NCBI GenBank assembly: GCA_025345505.1
Contig: JANVCC010000022.1
Span: 34,173,741-34,237,740 of the forward strand
DNA: 64,000 nucleotides
Direction: 5' to 3'
From: Todiramphus chloris collaris
Lineage: Eukaryota; Chordata; Aves; Coraciiformes; Alcedinidae
The position numbers were made by a program, and so were the translations under genes. Shown here one piece after another: positions 14,301 through 27,200 of the stretch. Position 1 is the first letter of the stretch, and every line of letters starts with the position of its first letter. The notes under the pieces are model-generated. The model ran no database searches, was not told the origin of the DNA, and worked only from the letters and a program-made list of their open reading frames with translations.

Positions 14301-17300
14301 TGAAAGATGCACAAAACTATGCATGATAGCATCCCATTCCATTTCATTCTGAAACACTCTCATCACCTATTTAGTAATGACTCCATAATGAATTGATTAC
14401 AAAGGTACTGAAAAAACTTGACTGCTAAAAGTAGCTACTACTTTTATTAAAAAAACCCTCCCAACCATCACAAACTCCAAAGTGATTTGCACTTTAGAAA
14501 GGCCCCTTCAAAAAGCATTCTTTGTAACTGTCTATATATTGATATACTGATAGATATGGATTGATGGCCAGTGTGATGACTACTCAATTCCAGAGTCAGA
14601 AGGCAAATTTACAGTATACTTGGATGACAACTATATACGTTTTTCTGAATTTTATACCACAGACATTATACCTTAATAGCTAAAATTAAGATGAAGGTTT
14701 AAATAGTTTTACTCTGTCTTCCAATACAGCAGCAAAACAGAATTTTAAACATGAATGTTACTGTGATTAACCAGCAACAATATCTTTATCAACAACTCAA
14801 CAATGTGTCAAAAATGCCCCTTAAGGCTCACAAAATTGAGCTACTGCTAGCCTTCAGCTTCAAGGTGCAAAAAAGGTTTTAAGATACCAATATTAATTCT
14901 TTTGAGTCTACTTTTATTTTCAATCTGCTGGGGAGGAAGAATGAATCTGTAAAATCTAGAGGGTATCGAACTGAAAATCTAGAGTGAAACCATAACATCT
15001 GGAAAAACATTTTCAAGATAATTTCCTTTCTTGAGCATTTACACATTGCTTTCTCATTTAACTTCTTTGCATCTTCTGATATTTAAAGGACAAATTTAAT
15101 GCTGTTTAAGAGAGTTAAGACACTAATCTTAAGAGTAATCTCAGATTTTATACCATCACTTAAATTAACGAAGGGTTAGCAAGCAGCAGATTTTATTGTG
15201 TTTTTCAGTAGTGGCCCATCAACAGAAAGAAACTACTTCAAAAATCACAAAATCATTCCTTTCACTAACAATCAGTAAACATTCCAGCTGACATAAAAAA
15301 TTACAAGGCATAACTCACTATTATATTATTCCTGTATTAAATTAGGGTACAACAATTTGTGTAGAAGAGAGCTAGGCCAGCTTAAAATTGGTTGAAATGG
15401 TTGTGAATCAGTGCCCACTGTTAATATCCTGCCTGTTTTGGGAACAATTACCAACAATCTTTTGGATTTTGTAGGAACTGCAAAAACAGCAACTATATTC
15501 AGAAGGGTTGTTTTTTAGCTAGAGGTAGCTTTATGGTTGCCAATCTTTTCCCCATCTTTCCCCATCTGAAAATGCCCTGAGTGAAGAGAGGTAGTTGCCC
15601 TTCCCTGGCCCTTAGACTACAGCCAGGGACTATTAAGTTAGCTCAGTTGTTCTGAAGCAGCTTCTCCTGAAAAACTTTCATGTGATCTGATGGCATTGCA
15701 TCTCACCTGCTGTCACATCACTGCATCTGTTAGCCGTGACAAGAAACAAAACTCCGTAACCTACTGGATTTGAAAAGTTCAGAATCTTTCTCTCTAAATG
15801 AGAAAACACCCTGATTACATGTTCTGTGCATTTGTAATGCACTTCTACATTCTGCAATCTCATTTCAGAAACTGGAAGCCACAAGCTGGCACACAGTAAG
15901 GAGAGGCAGGGAGTAAATGCAGTAACGAACAGAAAGGGGCAGTGTTCAGCCCCTTTGACCATAGCTTAGGATTCTTAATGTCATATATTTCAAGCAAATT
16001 GGAGCTTCTCAGGACATCAGATATGAGCAAATACCAGATCCCTGTGATTTTTAAGAGAAGCATCAATTCAATACAGCTGTATTTTATTTTATCATCATTA
16101 TGTTCAGCCACGGGGACAGAGATGCAATGCATTCCAGTCAAAGATAAGTGTTGTGCTGATGTAAAAAAGCAACGATTAGCCTGAGAGACAGTCAGGTTAA
16201 ATTAAACATGAGTTTCAAAACAATGAAATTATATACCTTGATTTAAAGCTGTCAGGTGGCATCAGTTCCAGTGTATGTGCTGGTCCATATAGATTAACTA
16301 CAAACAGCTTTACTGTTGGGTTTGTTTGACCTGCCTTTGAAAAATAAAAAAAAAAGGAGAAAAAATAGGAGCTTTAGAGGCACTGAATCAGTGACAGATA
16401 AATAGAAGCACTCATGATCATAATTCAGTATCTTTATAATAATAAGTATTATATTTTAAAAAATAACTTCATAGCCATATGAATTACATAGGTAAAAAAA
16501 AAATGAAGTAATTGAGTAATTCTCTCACTCTACACCCATAAATTCCCTTTAGAAATTGGACTTATCTCAAAATACTGTCTGAATGCTGTATTCACTCATT
16601 TCTGAGTGGTATGGGAGACAAGAAAGTGGCATTTGTGTATTTTCACTAGTGCTAAAAAAAAGTCTTGGAAATGGATTTAATTAGACTCCTGGGATTATTA
16701 TTTTTTTTCCTGTAAAAACTTCTATATTTACCTCAAAAGTAACGTGGCCTTTCAAAGGCATTCTTTGCATAAGCACAGCTTTCACAAATGCAAAATGGTG
16801 GAAGAAAAACCACTGACAGGTGAAGTCCTTAGGACACAAGTGCAGTCTCGTATCTTTTGAACCCTACATTATCTGCATAGCGGTATCCAAGTACTCTCAC
16901 TGGGAGGGCTGCCATGAGTAATTACTACTGAGACTGAGTATGGGTTGCAGAGACATACTCTAAAGCAAGTTGTTACAGTGGGCAAGGCTAGATCCGTGCT
17001 AGCCCCTGAACACGAGGTGCAGAAGTACAGTGCTAGCCCAGCTGTGCCATCCCCAGCCCTGCTCCAGCCACAGCAGAGGGGTCCATGGCAAGGCACTGCC
17101 CATCATGGGTTGCCAGCCTGCACTGGTCTCTGCTCAGAGCTGTACTGCCCCAATGCACTGTCTCTGCTACGTTTACCCATGTTGTGTCCTGCTCTGCTGT
17201 GTTGGTATGTCTGAGCTACAGCTCTACACCAGTGGCTTCTGGAGCAACAAAAGGTCTGTCCCTATAGTTGGGGAGGTGCTGTGGTCAGTGGGGTGGACAC

Positions 17301-20300
17301 CGAGCGCTTCCACGGCCTGCAGTGGAATCAGGCAGCTGAAGGTGTTCTTTCTCCAGCCTGGATGCATTCCTGTGTGGCATGCCCTAGGTGATGCTGCTGC
17401 TTTGGCAGGGGGGTTGGACTCGATGATCTCTAGAGGTCCCTTCCAACTCTTACAATTCTATGATTTCTAGATGAGTAGAAAACTCACATTCACATCTCTT
17501 CCCTTGACAGTGAAGACCCTCAATTCCTCTAGCACTCAAGGTCTCCTCATGACAACTTAAATTGCATATATTCTGTAAATACCCACATTTCTTTATCAGT
17601 GCAAGAACTCTTCACATTGAAATCCTACTTTGTTCTCAATGTACTTAACAACATTTAAACATCCTTTTTGTGCTTATTATTTTGTTTTTAAAGAATAGAA
17701 TCTGGTGTATGAGACGTACATACATGTACACATTCCAGTATTCACAAATACATGGGTTTAATTTTATTTTTTCATCATATATATAATTTTCTACATGGTT
17801 TCATTCTATAACAAAGACCAAACCTTTCTTTTTTCTTCATATCTGTTGTGATACCACAAGCTTCATTGCCAATTAATGATGTTTAACGGGTAGCTAAATT
17901 GGTATTAAATGGAGACATTAAATAAAGATAATGTTTTTTCATTAATGAGATTACCGAAGCAGTATCGTGTATCACTTCTACGCTGAATTGTTAATGAAAT
18001 AAAATTACTCATTTCTTCCTTAAAAAGCTGACTTTTGAGAATATTTCTTATTTTTTAGTTTGCTGTCACTCAAGGCCTTTTTCCAATGCAAGCATGTAAA
18101 CTACGTCTGAAAGCACTGGCACTTCATTATTTTAGAGTATTATTTTATAGCACAAATGCATCTTATTTGTATCATGTATATTACTGTTTCATAGTACCTG
18201 GTATAGTCCAGCTGTCCAGCCATCAAGAATAAAGGGCCATCACCAAAAATCAGTAGCAGAAATAGGGCAGCAGTAGTATTTTCCAAAGCCCTCAATGAGC
18301 TTCCCTTGAAATGTCATATAATTGTTTAGGTTGGAAAAGACATTCAAGATCATCAAGTCCAACCGTTAAAAGAGTACCACATACAAGGGCCTACATATCC
18401 TATCAGAAAGGAACTCAGACACTTTAAAATTACATGAAAGGGATGGATAAACTGATAAGTTGGAAGATAATACCAGTGCTGGTTAGGGAGGCACCTAATC
18501 AGGAAATGCCTAGAAAATGAGTGATTTCAGCCATGCCTCTCTGCATTGTTCTTTCACTTTCCAAGACAAATCTAAAAAGACCTTCTCTAAATCTTATGAA
18601 ATTCAATGATAGCCCTGTCTTTTATTTTTTTATTTAATTAATTATTTTTCTTTCTCATTTTGCTGGCCAGGAAAATATTTTACTGTGGCTTATCTTATTC
18701 AAGGCCAGCCTGCCACATTTATTAACGAGAGCATAATTTACTGAGGTCTATATAACAGCAACAGAACGGGCTCTGTGCTCAGCACACTGCGTGTATGACT
18801 CCAGTGCAGTTCTGACAGTGTATTTAATGTGCAGTCCTTCAAATACATTACTCTTCTCACAGAAGTGGTGGATTGATTTTACGAAGGCATATATCAATGA
18901 TGAAATTACTATGAATGAGTTTGTCTGCTACTCTCTCACCTGATAGTTTCTTTCCAGCAAAAGGTGTTACAGTCTACTGAAAAAAAAAGTAATTAATATT
19001 TCCTGAAAAGCAACATGAACAAAATCAGTCTCTGTTACTGTCTAGAAAAACTCCTGTATGGTAGAATACTGTCATTCAGCAAGGAAGGGGAGGTGGGTGA
19101 CTTACACTCATCTTACCTTAGGATATGGATACTGCTTTCCTTTTGGATACAGACCTCCAGTAAACCGGGGAATAACCATGTTTGGTACCAGAGAGTCATT
19201 TATGGTCAGGAATGCCAGTCTTTCACCATCTGGAGACCACCAGTGGGCAACGTGAGAATGAAGAAGTTCCTCTGCAAAACCAGATTTCCTTAGGGTCCAT
19301 AAAAATAATAAACACATAGTTTCTGGCTCATTCAGTTGGCACTGATTTGTTCTTTCTATAACTACTTGAAATGCGCCTGTTTTAATTTCAGTAATTTCAC
19401 ATTATCCTGGGTTGAATGTTTGAATAACAAGGCATATCAAAAGATCAAACTTCAATCATTTTCCTCAAATTAATACTTTCATTAATCTCAATAAATCATC
19501 TAAATGTGAAAGATGATTGTTACTGTCATATGTTTAATTCTATTGCATTACATTAGATGTGTTTAACTAATTTTTGAATTATTTGGACCATTTCAATAGA
19601 CAGGATTTTTAAGGATTGTCAATCTTCTTTTTTTCTTTTAATATGAAACTAGAGAATGCCTGCTTTCTCCACGCTGTGGCACTTGGTAACATGCAGATCC
19701 TCACACAGTGATATTTATGTAATCATTTTTGTATTGCAATATTTTGACTTTCTTGTCTTAGACTAATGGTCAGCTTTAAGTAGAAAGTTCAATTTTTCTG
19801 CAGTGTAACTTTTGAAAAATCCAAACAAGCCTTTTAATTTTTACCCAAATTTTATTTGATTTCCAAATGAAATTAATTCTCCAAAATGTGATGCAATGTT
19901 TTCTTAAATTTATTGTCATATTCATATTCAATATGTTATATTAATATTTCATATTCAAAAGAAACAAAACAGAACCAACCATAGAAGCAGCACCCAAACT
20001 CCTGGAATTGCAGTAAAACAGCTCCTGACCAACTCCAAAATCATTCTATACAGGTCTCCTATTTTCCACTCGTGAAAAGATTTTTTTCATTATGTATTTA
20101 ATATGTTGACTTGTTTGGTGAGCATTTTGTATTTAAATTTGAATAATTTGGCTGGAAATTTGAGAATAGTATACCAATGGGAACAAAGGCCCAACTGCAT
20201 ACCTAATTTAAGAGCCTACATACAAAGTTACTTAAATTGTCAATGCAGACTCCAAGATGTTAATCAGATTCTTAAAGTTTTGAAGTGGCTTAATGGATTG

Positions 20301-23300
20301 AATTATCTAAGGTTAAGTTCAATGAAGCTGGGACCTACATTCAGTTATATATTCTGGGTCATGCTTCTCTCCCTGGATGGATAACTAAAACCTTTTACAC
20401 AGGAGAACAGCAGAGAATGAATGGTGAATATCAGATAGCAAACATCACAACTTTGCTTGTTTTAAAATATTACTGTTTGCATTCAAACAAGGCTATTCAC
20501 ACAAAGAAAAGATATTCCCAAATGCTCTGCAAAGTAAGATGCTAGGAACAAACTCATGCAAATCATAAAAGAAAACAAATGAGGTCAAAAGAAGGAATAT
20601 TTCTCTATTCAACTGCAAATCTCCTCACTTCATCTGGACAATACTCAGCCTGCTCTGTTTCTGATGCTATTAAAAACACTACTGAAAGTAGAGGACTGCT
20701 TTAAGTTAAACAATAGTTAATGGGAAAGCAGCACTATATTCCTTCATGCCAATAGACATGGACTGTGGTCCTCCGACCCTAAAAGTCCCTTTTAGTCTGA
20801 CTCTAATCATGTCTTTCAGTCCTAAAATATTAATTAATGTGTCTGTAGGAATGATGGGCACACACTGAGAAGGAGTAGCATAACCTCAGACGAGCATCAT
20901 TGCCATTATTGTGCTAGCTGCTCCCGTTCTTTCCAAGTTACACCATTCTCTTTTTCTGTTCATCATGGAACAGTTGCAGCCTAAGGAAACAGTCACTTGT
21001 TTTATCAGCAGCTTTGCTGATCTTTAAAAAAAAAATGAAGTTACAAAAAATTTACATCAACCTCTTTCAGCTAGTGTTTCTGTGACACATAGATAAGTTG
21101 AAATACAAAATAAATTCAAAAAAGCATATTGGCATGTTTCAAATAAAAGAGATGGGTTTGGAGTCTCTTTAGTTCTTAAATGTAGATCTCATGAATGCAG
21201 AGGTCCAAAGCATATATAAAAAACTCCACATTTTTTCCATTAAATTATATCTTAAACTTCTATCTGTATCATTCTTAGACAGGGTCTACTCCATCCCTTC
21301 CAGACAACTCAAATAAAAAGCCTGGCAAATACCAGAACTGATCAGTTGCATTAGGTAACCTTTTGCAGTCTCTTCCAATCTGCTTTATCCTACAATATTC
21401 TTATGATCCACTGCAGACTAGGAAAGAATTCTTTATAAAGAATCTCATACTACATTTTGTTTTGCACAGCAGAGCTGTATAATGATCCTTTATTACATGT
21501 CATTCACTGCAACATCATGCTGCACCCTAAAGAGAAGAATCACAGCATCACAGAATCATCAAGGCTGGAAAAGACTTTCAAGACCATGAAGTCCAACCAA
21601 TCATATAACAACTATTGTGGCCACAAGAGAACCACAGGCTGTCTTCTTCTGAATACGTGACCTCAAAATGCTTGCAAAACTGGAGCCAGAATTGCCTTGT
21701 TGAATCCCTGACCGTGACTCTTAATAACTTCACCTTGTTTTGGAAAAAACTTGATATACCTATCAACTTTGGTGATTAAATTGAAGCTTAAATTCTTCAA
21801 TTTTCATACAGTCATGTTAGATTTAAAGAATATGAAGTTCATATAAAACTATATTCCATTCCAAATACATCCTTTATCCTTTAAGTTTTGAGATATACTG
21901 CCACATTAGAACAGTCCAAATCATTAATAGAAGAATTGGAAGTGGGTAACTATCAGACATAGACATTTATATAAGGGATGCAAACTACCATTGTAATTTC
22001 AGTGTTTACATGGGCAGACATTTTAAGAAATCCAACTAAAACTACTATTTTAAGAAATCCAACTAAAACTACTATTTTAAGAAATCCTACTGAAATGCCA
22101 AGAGGTATGGATAGTCCATTTCTAAGGCCCACACTGAAGTTTCTTGCTGTACAGTGTAACATCATGCCTAAAAAGGACTCTGCCCTGCAAAACTCTACAC
22201 ATGAGAAGTTATCTACTTCAGGTGACTGAGTATTTAACACTGAGCTATTTATCTATAAAATCAATGAGTCCCATGGAAAGAATAACCAAAATGTGTACCA
22301 ATTTTAAGCTCTTGTATCAAGCTGTATAATGTTAAAAGCATTTCGTGTGCAGAGAGAAATATTCTGTGGTACTACAAAGATGTCAGCTGCAGAAACCAGA
22401 GGATATCACAAACTGATCTGTTCACCACTCCATTTTGGCTCTGCTTGCCAGCAACAGCAAGTTTTCCAGGAGCCTAGCCCAAGTTGATTTAAGCAAAAGT
22501 AGCAGCCACTGCTGAGGTAACAGTACGGCACTTTTAGATCTTGTCAAAACACTCAAATTAGATTCAAGCATGTTCTGAAAGTCAAGCACTTCCAATATTA
22601 GTTCCTGGCTTGAGATGCTGCAGTCTCTCGTGAGCACACCAACCACCACTGACGCTGAAGGACAGATGCAGATAAAAACAAAGTGAGGCACCAGGCAGTA
22701 TCACCTTTGATCACCTTTTGCTGTGTATCCAGCAGTAAAGTAGAAATTGAAGTCAAATCTGTGTCTACACTACGATTCTTTTGTGCCTTCTCCTATTAGC
22801 CTATTACAACTGTATGTAGATCAGCACTGTTGTTCATACAAGAAGCAGAGTCCCTTCCCTCTTCTCTTGTGTTGTAAATCCAGAATAGCTCCAAAGGTAT
22901 AAATGGAGTTATTCTAGACAAGCAAAACATACAGGGTGCTCAGTTTTAGTTGAATAGCTCTATTTGAAATGCCAGCCCTGCTGAAGTTGGTAGTAAAATC
23001 CCACTTCAAGATTACACTGCTACAGCATCTTTTACATACTGCTTAGTGTTCATAATACATCTGATACATTCTGGTCGAAAATAAATTCACCTTTCTCAGA
23101 AAATATTGTTGTATGCAAAAGAGCAGTCAATACAAAGTATGAATAGATACAAAGACAATCTTGCAAGAAAATGAGATGGCAAAGAAGCAAAATAACCTTA
23201 GATAGCATTTTCTGAAATGAATAGATTTGTGCTCTTGGGTCTGTATAGGAACCTCTCATCTGTTTTAATAAACAGATATATTTGTCCAGCTTACCTTCAT

Positions 23301-24189
23301 ACAACCAGTCTGCAATTCCATTAAAAATAATTCCTTCTTTTCCTGAAGATGTCAGGCGCAATGAGCTACTCTTTACATCAGGCTGATAGTAGATGTTATT
23401 TTCAAAAATATAAATCTGTATGAGGTAAGAGGGATGGAGAGAAAAAAGAACATTTTGGTAGATATATATTAATGTTCAGCAATGAATACATAATTTCCTC
23501 AGGGTCAGAACAGTCCACAGAATAATTCAGCATGATTTTTCACCAGCATTGGCTTCGCATTCCATTTTATTATCGATTTGGGCTAACTAAGCAAACTTTT
23601 AATACTTATGCCAAGCCAAATTCATCCTTTGAAATTGCCTTCCCAGTTGATATGTTTCGATTCACTTTAAGAAATATAATTACATTCCTCAGAATCATAA
23701 AGGAGAGAAGCTTTGTAAGAGTTAAATAGATAAAGAAATTTTCCATCAATTCCATTGTATCTAATAAAATCATCAGTTTTTCTAGCTGTGGAATTAGACA
23801 TACTTCTGCAAGTACATACAGCACAGTACATACATCATAAATACAAATTACAGCTTTTTATCATGGTGTGAGAACATAGCAGGGAAGCAGAAATAAATAG
23901 CAGACTGACATTAACTTTTCTCAGCTTCCTGACACTATTTCTGACTCTGACACACAAATATTTTACCTCAAGTGTGCTATATAAATGCCCTTTATTTTCA
24001 AGTCTAGGCTCCTCCTCCTTTTCTTGTAACAGCCTAGACAGATAGCTTTTCACTGCCACTGCTCAGCCTTCTCTGCTTTTCTTTCTCTGCTCGCTTTGTT
24101 GCCAAGGATTTCAAGTTCACTCATTTTGTGAGGCTGATCTCCAGGCTCCATGACAAAGTGCAATAAAAGAAAGATATAGTCCAAAACAA

Positions 24190-24232
<43 letters not shown>

Positions 24233-27200
24233 AAAAAATATGGGAATGGTAAAAATGGCAGAAGACAAATACAGTGATTTTGAGGAAGATTTATGCCATG
24301 GAAATTTTTACATTCTCAGACGTATGCCAGAATGGGCTATATGTGTGCCTTTCTCCTATCAGCCAGGAGACCATCAAGCACTTCACTGCAACACAATTTA
24401 GGTACATTTCCCAAATGTCTTCACTGGCCCTATTTTTCCCAGTCTGGGTTAATAAGAAACATCTGAGACACTAACAATCCAAACACTACAGACATATATA
24501 AAAAGTAGAACCACAGAGACTAGAATTTCCTGACATAATGCTCTCATTATGCTCTTTCCTCATTTTCCCCAGGTAGTCAATACCTGTGACTAGACTCATA
24601 CTTCAGCTGTAATCATCTCAGAGTTATAGCCTTTGTTACTTCTCTGTTAAATTACAATGGCCACACACGTGCTCACACAGATTAACAATGGAATCAAACT
24701 AATATCAGTATTATGCACCATCTTGATCCATGCTAAGAAAATGCAACTAACAGCACCAGAGAAGCAACACACAATAGACATTTCTGTTACATGATTTCAT
24801 CAATGTACAGTGATATACACAGTGCCAAGAACTGCTTGCATGAAGGAAATATATTTCCACTAAAGATCATATTAAAGGCTTAGTCATTTATCATTCTCTC
24901 ATGCTCCTATGATAAATGACTTATGGGAAAATACTAACCAAAGAGCGAAGTTTTATTATCACTATTACTGCTGTTCTCTTTGCTTCTAAATTACCATCTG
25001 AAATAGATTTCCCTATGAGTCCCCAAACTAATGGCATTTCTTGATTTTTAACAGCAGCAACTCCATGATTTCTGCTGCAGAAAGCAATAAAGTTGAGATT
25101 TTTTCATATCATGAGCAATGCAATGTTTTTAACTGTTACTGGCAATCAAGGGTGACTTAGATCAAAGTTCTTTATGGCCAGAAATTAAAAACTTAGCAGT
25201 GAGTTCAAAACCAAAGTAAAAATAGTTGATCCAGTTTGAATAATCCAAAATGTACTGACTAGTAATTACGTTAATAGTTTTACAAATAATATTTGATACA
25301 GTTGAGAATTCATAGGAAGCCGATGTACAGCCCAACATTAACACCAAAAGAAAATAAGGATTAGAGAATGCTGGACATATCAAGCTTCTGAAATAATATG
25401 GACAAACACTTATTGTCAATGTGTATTTCCACAGTAAAAATGCGTAACTTTTTTCTAAGGTAAAAGAAGAAAAAATACATTTACTAATAAGACATGATTA
25501 ATTGCCTAATGAAGAAAAAACCCAAAAGTTTAGCCAATTACTTGCTATTTAAGTGAACTAAAAATATTCCTATCAGACTAAATTACAGGTAGTACAAGTA
25601 GTGGGAACCACTCCATTGAATACTGCTTAGAAAAGAGCAGTTTCTTACAGCTCACAATGTCTTCTTATATAAACAACTGCTTTCAGGAGATTAAAAAAAA
25701 AAAAAGCCTACTTGATCAAATGATTCTATTTATTTAAGCTTCTTTAATTAAATGCGCTCAATCTAATTAATTTTCGAAGATCAGAAGTCTCATTTTTGCT
25801 TCTGTCACCCCTTTTCATGCTGTTTGTATTTTTCATAGAGAAGATACCCATAGCATCTAGTCTCTGCAATGTAACACTCTTCTTTAGAGCCATTACTTCT
25901 AGTCAAAGCACAGGATTAAGAACTACTTGTTCTATGACTGAACCATGAAAAGGTCTTTAATCCTGTTATTACTAGTTAGAAGGCATTGCTAATTCCATTT
26001 GACACATTTCAGATAAGTAAATATCTCAGAAGGAATACTCACCATTATGCCACTGATTGCTGGCTCCCTTGGCATTATCCCCCATTCATTTCATATAGTG
26101 GCTTTGTCTCCATCCACAACCAAGTCTCAGCCACCCTCTGAACATCCCCACAATCCTCTTAGTCTACTCTGTCATCCAAAATTTCCCTTCTCTCTTCATC
26201 ACTCAAGACATGTGTTCTTTCTTTGAAAGCCACCCCAAAGAACAATTTTCTTCTTGAACATAAGGACTGGAATTTTTTAAAGTTCTTGAAAAACTTCCAA
26301 GCCACCCATCAGCTCTCTCCCTAGAAAGCCTTGAGCTCATTGCTTACTTAAATTTAACATTAAAAATTATGAATTTATGTTCCTTTGCAAAACATTTATG
26401 AAATGGAACCGTTCATGTTCCTCCATATAATGAACCAGCATGTAAATGCACATCGATGGTTTAGGATTGGCACATTGGCAACTATCATTCTGCACTGCCT
26501 GCAGCATTTTGAAAGATCAATATCCCCATGCGTGAGCCTGTAAAAGCATCTTAGAAAGATTCACCATTATGGTTAGTCATATAATCTCATCTGTAATTCT
26601 GAATATTTATTATGTTTCAGGAGATGCCACTTTCCACCCGAAGCCCACAAACTGCTGCTTGTACCGACAGGAATGGGTTTGTGAACACTTCCTAAAAGAC
26701 TGCTGCCTAACCCCTGCAGTCAAGACTGCAGTCCCCACCATTCCTGAACATTCCAAAGTGCTCATCTGTAACTGTTTAACTCATTCATCTCTTGAAAACG
26801 ACGACTTTGGCATTAAAATGTTGATTTATGCAACAAAACAGGCAGCAGAGTTTTAGGGACAACATCATGAAGGCTTTTAGTAGTGACCTGAGAGGCTCTT
26901 CGCTTTGCTTTTTGTAAATCCATGCTGTGGATTCAATTCAGCACTTTTGTGTAGCCACAAAAAAACAATCTCCCATCTGACAGTACTGCCAGAGCAATGC
27001 AGCCAAGCAAGACATTTCTAAAAGGCAGATTCATTCCAAATTCTTCTTCCCGGTATAATATTTATATGTTACAAATGAACCTCATATATAACTCTAAACA
27101 TACTGAAATTTTAATAGATCACTTCTTGAAATTAATTTCATTCACAAGGTTGTGAATAGATCTTGCCCACTTTTCTCTAGTTTTGCACGTACAACACTGA

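Larger units (their letters stand above)
5886..16236 (-). other. DPP10 intron, 10.35 kb
   Basis: Contains a 0.7-kb CR1 fragment (plus orientation), a 0.37-kb CR1 fragment (minus) and an LTR-like block near 12.8-13.3 kb, each listed separately. Somewhat more GC-rich unexplained stretches lie at about 6440-6680, 6810-6930 and 11430-11720. The rest is AT-rich with no feature I can name. Confidence 0.85.
16335..19116 (-). other. DPP10 intron, 2.8 kb
   Basis: Holds two CR1 3' tails (17330-17467 plus, 18308-18372 minus). The stretch about 16940-17330 is more GC-rich than its surroundings and may be additional, unrecognised repeat attached to the CR1 tail. Confidence 0.85.
19272..23294 (-). other. 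DPP10 intron, 4.0 kb
   Basis: Contains a CR1 tail (21541-21615) and a 27-bp tandem repeat (22021-22095). The remainder is AT-rich without recognisable features. Confidence 0.85.

Noticed and set aside
19015-19293. Plus-strand frames covering the DPP10 exon at 19117-19271
   Set aside because: They are shadows of the minus-strand exon; the minus frame carries the conserved family motifs.
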